Below, one piece after another: positions 17,462 to 26,154 of a stretch of DNA of 64,000 nt. Made by a program: the position numbers and the translations under genes. The notes below the pieces were generated by a model. That model was not told the DNA's origin, searched no databases, and was given only the letters and a program-made list of their open reading frames with translations. Within the stretch, counting starts at the first letter, position 1. Each line of letters opens with the position of its first letter. The stretch is from Oceanobacillus jeddahensis (GTDB taxonomy: Bacteria > Bacillota > Bacilli > Bacillales > Amphibacillaceae): the NCBI RefSeq assembly GCF_000750635.1, contig NZ_CCDM010000002.1:620001-684000 (forward strand). Reading direction: 5' to 3'.

Positions 17462-17626
17462 ATGCGACCAAGAACACTTAATTTTGAACAACTTGTCGAT
17501 ATGAACAGACAGGAGTTATTAAACGATGAAAAAAGTATATCACAAATTGAAGAGAAGTTAGAAAAGAAACAAGAAGCTTTTCTCTTGAATCATAAAAAGA
17601 ATAATAAAGAATTAACCGCTGAATAG
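17462..17626 (+). CDS. fbpB: FbpB family small basic protein
   Basis: 54 residues. MRPRTLNFEQLVDMNRQELL followed by a helix SISQIEEKLEKKQEAF and a basic tail fits the FbpB family. In B. subtilis FbpB works with the small RNA FsrA in the Fur-controlled iron-sparing response. The start is the ATG after AAAGGAG; an upstream in-frame ATG adds 15 codons and has no ribosome site. A TATAAT sits at 17422-17427 but I see no convincing Fur box, so iron control is unproven here. Confidence 0.75.
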   Translation: MRPRTLNFEQLVDMNRQELLNDEKSISQIEEKLEKKQEAFLLNHKKNNKELTAE

Positions 17627-17655
17627 GATATTTCCTAGCGAAAGCGGTTTTTTTA
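17614..17655 (+). terminator. terminator after fbpB
   Basis: AACCGC pairs with GCGGTT across the stop codon, then a run of T. The stem is short and the loop long. Confidence 0.45.
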
Positions 17656-17747
17656 TTACAGAATATGAAATATTACTCCTGTATAAAATAAACTGGAAGA
17701 GACGAAACTAAGATAACAACAGACTTTATAGAAGAAAAGGTGAGAAT

Positions 17748-18071
17748 ATGTTGTTAGCTGGAATAATAACCATTGGAAATATAGGAATTAATGGTACTTA
17801 TATCTATATCGGCATCACGCTCTTATGTAGTTTGGTAGTTTACTATATAATGAAGAAAATTTACAAATGGGCGATAAAAAATCAAATGTTGCGATTTCTT
17901 GCTTATATTGGTGCAAGTATCATTATAATTTGTTTTACAATTATTTTAGGTATGATTCAAGAGAAGGATATCTGGCAATTTTTAAAAATCGCTATGCACA
18001 GTCTTGTTTTTTTAGGGATCTGTTTAGCTATATTTCCATTATTACACCAATTTTTATTAAAAAGAAAGTAA
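17748..18071 (+). CDS. small membrane protein of unknown function
   Basis: 107 residues with three predicted helices (about residues 2-35, 49-70, 82-102) and basic connecting loops (MKKIYKWAIKNQM, LLKRK end). AAAAGGTGAG precedes the ATG. No family recognised. It stands alone between fbpB and the convergent ykyB. Confidence 0.6.
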   Translation: MLLAGIITIGNIGINGTYIYIGITLLCSLVVYYIMKKIYKWAIKNQMLRFLAYIGASIIIICFTIILGMIQEKDIWQFLKIAMHSLVFLGICLAIFPLLHQFLLKRK

Positions 18072-18163
18072 CTAATTAAAACATAAAATTCGCTCCATTT
18101 TATATGAGAGTAAAGTGGATACACAATAAAAATGAAGCTAACGGTAAATACCGGCTATGTTTT

Positions 18164-18634
18164 TCATCTTTTTTTAGAACGTATTGGAGGCCAATCCATT
18201 TTTCCTAATGAAGATGGTACATAGTAGCTCGAATTTTGTTTTCGAACTGGGGTGGATCTTGTTTTTTCCTGTTTCCAGTTAATATACTTACAGATAAGGC
18301 GCTTTGCATGAGATAAAGACATTTTTACCGGAGGATTACGATAGCTTTGATCCAATGTGCCCAGATGCTTCAATTGTTTTAAATCCTCTTTTGTAGGTGG
18401 AATGTGGAAACAATAATCTCCAACCTTAATAAGCACGGTAGAGTGTTGATTACTGAGCTTTGGATGATCAGAAAAATGCAGTCCTTTTTTGAAGGCTTTT
18501 TTCTCTTTTAATAATTGTTCGATAGCTTGTTTTTTTAATTGATATAACTGCTTCGGTTCGGGAGCTGTTTTGGCATGCTTATTAATCACAAATAAAGCTT
18601 GTGCCAGCTGTTGAACCTCAACTTCATGTTTCAT
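18164..18634 (-). CDS. ykyB: YkyB family protein
   Basis: 156 residues, basic. Matches the B. subtilis YkyB pattern: VINKHAKTAPEPKQLYQLKKQAI, KKGLHFSDHPKLSNQHSTVLIKVGDYCFHIPPTKEDLKQLKHLGTLDQSYRNP. Soluble, function unknown. In B. subtilis ykyB is close to ykuE and ykuL; both relatives occur within 3 kb here, so the neighbourhood is conserved. Confidence 0.87.
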   Translation of the reverse strand: MKHEVEVQQLAQALFVINKHAKTAPEPKQLYQLKKQAIEQLLKEKKAFKKGLHFSDHPKLSNQHSTVLIKVGDYCFHIPPTKEDLKQLKHLGTLDQSYRNPPVKMSLSHAKRLICKYINWKQEKTRSTPVRKQNSSYYVPSSLGKMDWPPIRSKKR

Positions 18635-18784
18635 TTTATATTCTCTCCCTTTGGAAAAAGGATTTCATTTAATTAATCTATTTTAATTAATACTCTAACT
18701 TAAACTTTATGGAATTTCAATACTATATCAGAAAAATACGAACAAATGCACTTGTTTATGTTTTGGTAAGATTTGAGGAAGAAA

Positions 18785-18815
18785 AAAAGACCATAGTTTT
18801 TGACTAAGGTCTTTT
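18785..18815 (-). terminator. terminator after sco
   Basis: AAAAGACC and GGTCTTTT arms extended by ATAGT/ACTA. It lies 73 bases past the minus-strand stop codon. Confidence 0.65.
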
Positions 18816-18887
18816 AAGATGTCGAAGTAAAATAGTTCTTTTAACGTTCGTAGAGATATTGGTTGTTGAATTAGTTAGTTACATCAT

Positions 18888-19460
18888 TTAATTTACCTTT
18901 TTTAAGTCAGCAAGAATCTCATCCATATTCTCCATTTCAATGCCTTCATAATTTTTGACAACTTCTCCTTCAGGGCTGACTAAAAAGAAGGATGTTCCGT
19001 GGAGAACCTGATCATCTCCTTCTGCAGGAGCTTGAACAAGATTTTTAAAATGCTTAATGGAAAACTCTCGTATTGTCTCAAAATCATATCCAGTTACAAA
19101 AGACCAATTGTCAAAGTCTGCATCATAGTTAGAGGCATATTCTTTTAACACCTCTGGTGTATCAAAGTCCGGATCAACGCTAAAAGATACAAGCTGTGCA
19201 TCGATGCCTTCTTCCTCCATCATCGTTTGCAAATGAGCCATATTATAAGTCATCGGCATACAAACTGTTGTGCAGTTTGTAAAGATAAAGTCAGCGACCC
19301 ACCAATCTCCTTCTAAATCATCCAGAGATAATTGTTCTTCATCTTGTGTGGTGTACTCAAAATCGGGAACTTCTTCTGACATCGTTGTTTCAATAGCATA
19401 ACTTTTTCCGCATCCGGCCAATAGAAATAATAAACCAATAAGTATAAAATAATTTCTCAT
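18888..19460 (-). CDS. ypmQ: Sco1/SenC-type copper chaperone lipoprotein
   Basis: 190 residues. Lipobox LLAGC (Cys17) places it on the outer face of the membrane. The thioredoxin-like domain carries the copper ligands Cys63 and Cys67 (CTTVC) and His154 (VLHGTSFF). B. subtilis Sco (YpmQ) delivers copper to the CuA centre of cytochrome c oxidase subunit II, so its client is likely CtaC encoded at 59.1 kb. Monocistronic. Confidence 0.93.
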   Translation of the reverse strand: MRNYFILIGLLFLLAGCGKSYAIETTMSEEVPDFEYTTQDEEQLSLDDLEGDWWVADFIFTNCTTVCMPMTYNMAHLQTMMEEEGIDAQLVSFSVDPDFDTPEVLKEYASNYDADFDNWSFVTGYDFETIREFSIKHFKNLVQAPAEGDDQVLHGTSFFLVSPEGEVVKNYEGIEMENMDEILADLKKVN

Positions 19461-19584
19461 ATAACTAATTCCTTTCCAACTGTGCTTACGTTCATTATAG
19501 CATTGGGAAAATGATTGAGAAAGCTAGTCTTATGAAGGAATTATGACATTTTAAGCGTTTTACTGAATGGTTATTCTTAAAAAT

Positions 19585-20433
19585 CTAGGATGAATGTAAT
19601 GTAAATACATGTAGTTCCGGTCTGCAGAAAAAGCGATAAGGTAAACGGGTAGTTCCTATGCCGCTGTTTACATAAAGTGTTAGTTTATCTGATATAGTAT
19701 ATTTACCTTGTACATATTTTTCTGCATATGCCGGTGTATATAAATCACCGATAAATGGAAGGCGAACTTGACCACCATGACTGTGTCCTGATAATTGAAT
19801 ATCTACCGGATAATCTTTTATGGTATCTGCAAGATCGGGTTCGTGTGCAAGAAGAATGGTGAAATCAGAATCCGTTCTTTCTTCTAAAGATTGACTAATA
19901 TTAGGGTTACCCAGCATTGCATCATCAAGTCCTGCTAATATAAAAGATGCGTCTCCCCGCTGAATACGAGATGCGCTATTTTGCAGTAAAGTAAAATCAG
20001 CAATTTCAAAGGTTTCATATAAAATATCTGTTCCGTAGCCACCATGGTCATGATTTCCGTATATCCAAAACTTCCCTTCAGGCGCGTTTAGCTTTTGTAA
20101 TAACTGAATAAGTTTATTATTCCAATGATAATTGTTAGGTTCATCAACTAGATCTCCTGTAAACAGAATCAAGTCAGGTTCTAAATTATTAATTTTCGAA
20201 ACTAGTTTTTCAAATTGTTCTAAATTGTAGTGAAAACCTAAATGTGTATCGGAAAACTGGACTATTTTAAATTGATTAAAAGCATTGGGAATTTGCGAAG
20301 ATGTAATGGATTCTTCTGTGATTGTCAGTAGAGAAGGTTCTATCTCACGAGCATAAAAATAACTTCCGCCGCTTAAGCCAAGTAATGTTAATAAGCTTCC
20401 AAGGGACCTTTTTAAAAACGTTCTGCGATTCAT
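19585..20433 (-). CDS. ykuE: YkuE-like Tat-exported metallophosphoesterase
   Basis: 282 residues. It begins with a twin-arginine signal, MNRRTFLKRSLGSLLTLLG, followed by a calcineurin-type phosphoesterase domain with all metal motifs: FSDTHLG, FTGDLVD, YGNHDHGG, LAHEPD and LSGHSHGGQ. B. subtilis YkuE is a Tat substrate bound to the cell wall and needs metal. The start is moved to the ATG of MNRRTF because AGAAAGGAAA lies just upstream within the longer ORF. Confidence 0.92.
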   Translation of the reverse strand: MNRRTFLKRSLGSLLTLLGLSGGSYFYAREIEPSLLTITEESITSSQIPNAFNQFKIVQFSDTHLGFHYNLEQFEKLVSKINNLEPDLILFTGDLVDEPNNYHWNNKLIQLLQKLNAPEGKFWIYGNHDHGGYGTDILYETFEIADFTLLQNSASRIQRGDASFILAGLDDAMLGNPNISQSLEERTDSDFTILLAHEPDLADTIKDYPVDIQLSGHSHGGQVRLPFIGDLYTPAYAEKYVQGKYTISDKLTLYVNSGIGTTRLPYRFFCRPELHVFTLHSS

Positions 20434-21004
20434 TGTGTAATTTCCTTTCTGATACCTCAATACGAAAATTATAGCACGGATAGAAGTCTTTTTTCCACGA
20501 TAGGAAAGCTTAATATTTTCGTTTTATATAAGTGCGGTTTGACGATGCTTTGTCTTTTTGAACACAGACAAGCTAAGCTTTTAAAACTCGTTGGGAAAGG
20601 ATATGGAGTTCTAAGAGGGTAAATGATACGTATGGATTTTCTTTAACGCGTAGCAAATGTTAACAATGATTTATCGCAAAAATAAGAATAGATACTGTTT
20701 GAAAAAAACTATATTTTTCCAATTTAAGGACCTGCTAATGCAATAAGTGGGAGAGAATGGTGAAAATATGTTAAACTAATATTATGTATTGTTAAAAACG
20801 TATGGCATATGATTTGGGAATTCCAATTCATGCCATATTGTTCTAGTGGTTAAAGCAGATATAAAAAGAAGGTATAAAGCAGTTATCAGAGAAACATTTT
20901 GAAAGAAGATGTATAACCGTATATTTTTCCAGTATTTTTAATAAGTTAGAAAGCACAAATGAACTACAATAAGAGTTTTTATACAAAAAAAGGGGGGAAA
21001 TAAG
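20434..21004. other. long region upstream of darB
   Basis: 570 bases without a gene. It holds GTCTTTTTGAACACAGAC at about 20552, a solitary inverted copy of the MITE-like end also seen at 12579, and a hairpin at 20799-20836 with arms TATGGCATATGA and TTCATGCCATA. The last 60 bases form the darB leader ending in a GGGGGG ribosome site. Confidence 0.55.
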
Positions 21005-21454
21005 GTGAGTGCAACACAAGATAAGCAATTGGCAGATATTAAAATTAGCGAAGTCCTTATACCTGCTGAGAAAGTGGCGCATGTTCAACTTAATAATCCT
21101 TTAGAGCATGCATTGCTGGTATTAATGAAAACGGGCTATACAGCAGTACCTGTACTTGATGCAACCTATAAATTTGCTGGAATTATTGGCAAGACAGTCA
21201 TTCTTAATGAAGTACTGGGGTTAGAAAGCTTTGAAATGGAACGCTTATCAGAAATTCGGGTAAGGGATACCATGGCCAGTGATGTACCAACCTTAACAAG
21301 AGAAAATAGTTTATTAGATGGATTAAACGCGTCTATTGACCACCCATTTATATGTTTAGTAGATGCAGATGGTTACTTTGATGGAATCTTGACCAGAAGA
21401 GCAATATTGAAACAAATAAAGAAAGATATTTACATGAATGCATATAAAAAATAA
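21005..21454 (+). CDS. darB: CBS-domain c-di-AMP receptor DarB (CbpB, YkuL)
   Basis: 149 residues made of two CBS domains (about residues 8-65 and 78-140), with no other domain. It matches B. subtilis YkuL in size and position before dapH. There it binds c-di-AMP; in the apo form it activates the stringent synthetase Rel and pyruvate carboxylase. PycA is encoded in this same window, and KtrC is another c-di-AMP target. The start is GTG after GGGGGGAAA. A terminator follows. Confidence 0.87.
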   Translation: MSATQDKQLADIKISEVLIPAEKVAHVQLNNPLEHALLVLMKTGYTAVPVLDATYKFAGIIGKTVILNEVLGLESFEMERLSEIRVRDTMASDVPTLTRENSLLDGLNASIDHPFICLVDADGYFDGILTRRAILKQIKKDIYMNAYKK

Positions 21455-21458
21455 GTAT

Positions 21459-21510
21459 AGTCTCCATATGCGAAAGAACTGCCGTTTTTCGCTTCATGGA
21501 GACTTTTTTT
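21459..21510 (+). terminator. terminator after darB
   Basis: Arms AGTCTCCAT and ATGGAGACT with inner GCGAAA/TTTCGC pairing, then seven T. Confidence 0.85.
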
Positions 21511-21684
21511 ACATTCGGATTTTACATGTTTTAGTTGATCTTTTTCAGTGAGAATGTGAAAATCATCATATTCTTGTCCGAGTTAAGGAAAGAGAATGTA
21601 AGTTTTCTAATTATATCAGTTGCCGATAAAGGGAGCGTCTGCTAAAGTAAGAAAGAGATTATAGAAAATGGAGGAATAGTAGTT

Positions 21685-22392
21685 ATGGACGCAAATGAAA
21701 TTATACAGTTTATTTCTGATAGTAAGAAAAGTACCCCTGTCAAGGTATATGTAAAAGGAGACTTAGACAAGCTCCCTGAACAAGACGAAATTAAAGCATT
21801 TGTTGATGCAAAAAGCGGTACATTATTTGGAGAGTGGAAAACAGTAGAACAATTCTTAAGTGATAATGAATCTGTTATTGAAGATTATGTAGTTGAAAAT
21901 GATCGTCGTAATTCTGCAATTCCAATGCTGGATTTAAAAAATATCAATGCACGTATCGAGCCGGGCGCTATTATCCGTGATCAAGTAGAAATCGGAGACG
22001 GTGTTGTTATTATGATGGGTGCGTCTATTAATATTGGTGCTGTTATCGGTGAAGGAACGATGATTGATATGAATGCTGTTCTTGGCGGGAGAGCAACTGT
22101 AGGAAAGAACTGTCATATTGGTGCAGGTACAGTATTAGCTGGTGTAATTGAGCCACCTTCTGCTAAACCAGTAATTGTAGAAGATGATGTTGTTATTGGT
22201 GCGAATGTGGTTGTGCTTGAAGGAATTACAATTGGAAAAGGATCGATTGTTGCAGCAGGATCGATTGTAACAAAAGATGTAGAGCCAAACACATTAGTCG
22301 GCGGTACGCCTGCACGTGTTCTGAAAGAAATTGATGAACAGACAAAAACGAAAACAGAAATTAAACAAGAGCTTCGTAAATTAGATAATTAA
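21685..22392 (+). CDS. dapH: tetrahydrodipicolinate N-acetyltransferase
   Basis: 235 residues. An N-terminal helical domain (1-85) is followed by a left-handed beta-helix of hexapeptide repeats (about 90-200: [23 protein letters not shown] and on), and the C-terminal extension [13 protein letters not shown]. DapH acetylates tetrahydrodipicolinate in the acetyl branch of diaminopimelate synthesis, supplying lysine, peptidoglycan and, through the same pathway, spore dipicolinate. It is followed after 15 bases by dapL. Confidence 0.96.
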   Translation: MDANEIIQFISDSKKSTPVKVYVKGDLDKLPEQDEIKAFVDAKSGTLFGEWKTVEQFLSDNESVIEDYVVENDRRNSAIPMLDLKNINARIEPGAIIRDQVEIGDGVVIMMGASINIGAVIGEGTMIDMNAVLGGRATVGKNCHIGAGTVLAGVIEPPSAKPVIVEDDVVIGANVVVLEGITIGKGSIVAAGSIVTKDVEPNTLVGGTPARVLKEIDEQTKTKTEIKQELRKLDN

Positions 22393-22407
22393 GGCAGATG
22401 AAACAAT

Positions 22408-23526
22408 ATGACAGCATTTGATTTGCAAACGGTCCGCAGAGAATTGCATCAAATTCCGGAATTAGGTTTTGAAGAAGAAAAAACGCAAAGCTATCTTCTA
22501 GCAAAAATTCAAGAAATGGCGACAGATCGTGTTGAAGTGAAAACTTGGCGCACAGGTATTTTAGTACATATCTCCGGAACCAATCCAGCACAGCGGATTG
22601 GATTCCGATCTGATATGGACGGCCTGCCAATTTTGGAAGATACAGGCTTTGATTTTGCTTCAACGCATGCCGGGAAAATGCATGCTTGTGGACACGATTT
22701 TCATATGACCATCGCGTTGGCAGCAATGGAAAAAATAATTACACAACCGATAAAAGATGATGTGTTATTTATTTTTCAGCCGGCTGAAGAAGGGCCAGGC
22801 GGTGCAAAACCGATGATTGCATCTGATGAATTTCTTGTCTGGAAACCGGACACTATTTTTGCTTTGCATATTGCTCCAGAATTGCCAGTTGGAAAGGTAT
22901 CTTCTAAACCTGGTCTTTTATTTGCAAATACGAGCGAATTGTTTCTTGATTTTAAAGGTCTTGGTGGACATGCTGCTTATCCGCATTTGGCGAAAGATAT
23001 GACTGTTGCAGCTAGTAATTTTGTCGTGCAGGCGCAGCAAATTGTTTCCAGAAGGCTAAACCCGTTAGATGGTTCCGTTGTGACGATTGGAAAAATGGAA
23101 AGTGGATTTGTTCAAAATGCCATTGCGGAAACAGCTCGTCTGGAAGGAACGATTCGAACAACGGAAGCTTCTTCAATCGTGTTGGTAAAAGACGAATTGG
23201 AAAAGCTAATCAAAGGTTTTGAGATAGCTTATGATTGTCAGATAGATGTGGATTACGGATCGAATTACTATCAGGTAGTCAATGAAACAAAGTATGTAGA
23301 TCAGTTTAAAAACTCCTTGCAACATACGGATATTACATATGTTCAAGCCTCTGCGGCGATGACTGGAGAAGATTTTGGAGATATGTTAAAAGAAATACCA
23401 GGATTTATGTTTTGGCTTGGAGTTGATTCACCATACGGGCTTCATCACGCCAAGTTAGCTCCAAATGAAGAGGCGCTTTCGGTAGGAGTGGAAGCAGTAG
23501 AAACATTTATCCGGTCAATTGACTGA
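22408..23526 (+). CDS. dapL: N-acetyl-diaminopimelate deacetylase
   Basis: 372 residues, M20 peptidase family. Metal-binding residues appear in RSDMDGLPI, KMHACGHDFHMTIAL and PAEEGPGGAKPM; the C-terminal ligand in GLHHAKLAPNE. It removes acetyl from N-acetyl-LL-diaminopimelate, the step after the transaminase. It forms an operon with dapH (15-base gap). The intermediate transaminase may be the PatA-like protein at 16.2 kb. Confidence 0.94.
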   Translation: MTAFDLQTVRRELHQIPELGFEEEKTQSYLLAKIQEMATDRVEVKTWRTGILVHISGTNPAQRIGFRSDMDGLPILEDTGFDFASTHAGKMHACGHDFHMTIALAAMEKIITQPIKDDVLFIFQPAEEGPGGAKPMIASDEFLVWKPDTIFALHIAPELPVGKVSSKPGLLFANTSELFLDFKGLGGHAAYPHLAKDMTVAASNFVVQAQQIVSRRLNPLDGSVVTIGKMESGFVQNAIAETARLEGTIRTTEASSIVLVKDELEKLIKGFEIAYDCQIDVDYGSNYYQVVNETKYVDQFKNSLQHTDITYVQASAAMTGEDFGDMLKEIPGFMFWLGVDSPYGLHHAKLAPNEEALSVGVEAVETFIRSID

Positions 23527-23546
23527 ATGTAGATATGAGGATATAC

Positions 23547-23590
23547 AATAAAAAGACTTTTTCCTTTTTGCGGAGAAAGTCTTTTTATTA
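23547..23590 (+). terminator. terminator after dapHL
   Basis: AATAAAAAGACTTT and AAAGTCTTTTTATT arms; strong T-rich tail. Confidence 0.85.
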
Positions 23591-23713
23591 TGCAGTGTCG
23601 TAATCTTTTTAAATAGCTATCTCACAAAACATTTCGGCATTATGAAAATAAATGCATATCTCTTCCTCCATTATCATATATCAGTTAAAGAGTAAATACG
23701 AAGGAGTGACTTC

Positions 23714-24154
23714 ATGCAGATTTATGATATACTCCCTGATTTATCCAGAACCAATCATTTGCAAGGGAGTAACCAGTCCCTGCTGCTATCAAATGAAAAA
23801 CCAGTCCTTGTTATCTTTTGGTCAGTAAGCTGCTCGTCTTGCGGTTATTTTTTGCGAAAACTAGACGCTATACCGGAAATTAAATCAAAAAAAGTGATCC
23901 CAATTTTAATTCATACACATTTAGAAGGAGAGCAAGTGAGTTTGTCAGTAATAAAAAATAAATTAAATCAGTTACATATTGAGGGTGTTTACTTAGATGA
24001 TGTGGAGGATCACTTGACTAATATATTTCAATTTCGTTATGTACCTGCACTATATTTATTTGATAAACAAGAAAAGCTTCGGTTTAAGCAAATTGGGAAA
24101 AATTCTACAAATTTGATCGAACAGCGTTTGAGACGATTAATAAATACAAAATAA
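23714..24154 (+). CDS. ykuV: thioredoxin-like protein, YkuV-like
   Basis: 146 residues with one thioredoxin fold. The active site is SCSSCGYFLRKL (CxxC near residue 41) in the context VIFWSVSCSSC, and the cis-Pro segment is YVPALYLFD. Length and pattern resemble B. subtilis YkuV, a cytosolic thiol-disulfide oxidoreductase near the yku-dap genes. No signal peptide. A 190-base gap and terminator separate it from dapL. Confidence 0.8.
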   Translation: MQIYDILPDLSRTNHLQGSNQSLLLSNEKPVLVIFWSVSCSSCGYFLRKLDAIPEIKSKKVIPILIHTHLEGEQVSLSVIKNKLNQLHIEGVYLDDVEDHLTNIFQFRYVPALYLFDKQEKLRFKQIGKNSTNLIEQRLRRLINTK

Positions 24155-24163
24155 ACGATAGAC

Positions 24164-24195
24164 ACTCTATTCTTTATAGGATGGAGTTTTTGTTT
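24164..24195 (+). terminator. terminator after ykuV
   Basis: ACTCTAT pairs with ATGGAGT (one G-U) around a 10-base loop, then T-rich sequence. Confidence 0.5.
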
Positions 24196-24390
24196 GTTTA
24201 TTAAAGAAAAAATAAAAATCAGTAGAATGAAAGCAGTCATTTAAGCGGTACTAACCATATAAAAAATACACTTGTATATATACAAATTAATTTTATAAAA
24301 AATTTTCAAAAAAATTTCACAAAACAGTAGAAATTTATTTCGGAAACCGTTATATTAGTTATTACGGATTAGTGAAAGGAGGAATAAGTT

Positions 24391-26139
24391 TTGGATGTTT
24401 TCAAAAAATTAAAACGTTTTTATTGGCCTTATAAGAAGTTCTTTATTTGGTCAATTATTTCTATGCTTATTGTGACAGTGATTACAGTTGTTTATCCAAT
24501 CATGCTTCAAATTACAATTGATGAAGTAGTTGCCAAACAAAGGTATGGCTTGATCCCATATATTTGTGGTGTGTTCTTAGGATTAATGATGATTAAAGGG
24601 GTATCTACCTTTTTCTTTCAATATCTAGGTGACTTGTTTGGGATGACTGCTGTATATAAGTTGAGAGAATCATTATATGATAAGCTACAATCACTTGCAT
24701 TTAAGTATTATGACAATGCAAAAACAGGAGATATTATGTCCCGGTTGACTGCAGATGTAGAAGGTTTTCGTTTCTTTCTCTCTGTAGGTTTTGCTGAATT
24801 AATTCGTGTTGTTTCTCTCATCTTGATAAGTATTTCCGTTATGTTTTATTATTCTATTCCTCTTGCACTTATAACAATGGCTGCCATGCCATTTCTTGCA
24901 TTTGTTGTTTATAAATTTGATAAACAGGTTCACCCGGCCTTTCGAAATATAAGACGTTCCTTCGGGAGACTAAATACAAGGGTACAAGAGAATATAAGTG
25001 GAATGAACACTGTTAAATCGTTATCAAGAGAAGATTTTGAAATTAGTAGATTTTCTGAGAGCAATGATAACTATCGCAGAAAATATTTATTTACGTCAGG
25101 TTTATGGGCTAAGTATTTTCCAGTAATGGAATTTATAGGGAATGTTAGTGCAGTTGTTTTATTAGCATTTGGTGGCTTTTTTGTTATAAATGGTTCCATG
25201 ACAACTGGACAATTGATGGCCTTTTTCAGTCTAGTCTGGTTTATTATGGGACCACTTATGAACTTAGGATTTATCATTAATCAATTTTCCCAAGCAAAAG
25301 CGTCTGGAGAGCGGTTATTAGAAATTTTGGAAGCGCATGAAGACATTGAAGAAAAGCCGGATGCTATCGATACACCGATTCAAGGTCATGTAACATTCAA
25401 GGATGTGACGTTAACGTATATTGAAGAAGACGATGAAGCATTAAAGGATGTTAGCTTCGATGCTCCACCGGGCAAAACAATTGGTTTAATCGGTGCAACC
25501 GGATCTGGGAAAACAAGTATTACTCAGTTGCTTACACGATTTTATGAGCCGGAAGAAGGAGAGGTACTGATTGATGGGCGTCCTGTTTCCGACTATAAGC
25601 TGAAAAGTCTTCGCAGTCAAATTGGTTTTGTTCTGCAGGAGCCATTCCTATTTTCAACAACAATTAAAGAAAATATTTCTTACGGTACACCAGGGGTAGA
25701 TGAAGAAGATATTGTAGCAGCAGCAAAAATGGCTCAAGCACATGACTTTATTATGGAATTACCAGAGGCTTATGACACGCTTCTTGGAGAAAGGGGAATG
25801 GGGTTATCCGGTGGACAGAAGCAGCGTATAGCAATAGCAAGAGCTATTTGTATCGATCCCAGCATTCTCATTTTAGATGATGCAACATCTGCTGTCGATA
25901 TGCAGACAGAGCATAAGATTCAAAAGGCTTTACGGGAAGTGATGAAGAATAGAACCTCTTTTATCATTGCGCACCGCATATCCTCTTTAAAGCATGCGGA
26001 TGAAATCTTAGTTCTGGAGGACGGGGAAATTATTGAACGGGGTACGCATGATTTCTTATTAAAAAACAAAGGACCTTATGAACGTATTTATAATATTCAA
26101 TATCAAGACCGCGAAGAGATTATGAGTGTGGTCAATTAA
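24391..26139 (+). CDS. yknU: ABC exporter half-transporter YknU, degenerate catalytic site
   Basis: 582 residues. Six membrane helices (1-300) are fused to an ATPase domain (about 335-570). Walker A is GATGSGKTS and the signature LSGGQKQR is canonical, but after the Walker B Asp the catalytic Glu is replaced: ILILDDATSAVD. The start is TTG after AAAGGAGGA. It pairs with the next gene; the likely heterodimer resembles B. subtilis YknU/YknV, which sits in the same chromosomal neighbourhood. Substrate unknown. Confidence 0.87.
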   Translation: MDVFKKLKRFYWPYKKFFIWSIISMLIVTVITVVYPIMLQITIDEVVAKQRYGLIPYICGVFLGLMMIKGVSTFFFQYLGDLFGMTAVYKLRESLYDKLQSLAFKYYDNAKTGDIMSRLTADVEGFRFFLSVGFAELIRVVSLILISISVMFYYSIPLALITMAAMPFLAFVVYKFDKQVHPAFRNIRRSFGRLNTRVQENISGMNTVKSLSREDFEISRFSESNDNYRRKYLFTSGLWAKYFPVMEFIGNVSAVVLLAFGGFFVINGSMTTGQLMAFFSLVWFIMGPLMNLGFIINQFSQAKASGERLLEILEAHEDIEEKPDAIDTPIQGHVTFKDVTLTYIEEDDEALKDVSFDAPPGKTIGLIGATGSGKTSITQLLTRFYEPEEGEVLIDGRPVSDYKLKSLRSQIGFVLQEPFLFSTTIKENISYGTPGVDEEDIVAAAKMAQAHDFIMELPEAYDTLLGERGMGLSGGQKQRIAIARAICIDPSILILDDATSAVDMQTEHKIQKALREVMKNRTSFIIAHRISSLKHADEILVLEDGEIIERGTHDFLLKNKGPYERIYNIQYQDREEIMSVVN

Positions 26140-26154
26140 AAGGAGGTGGGAACC

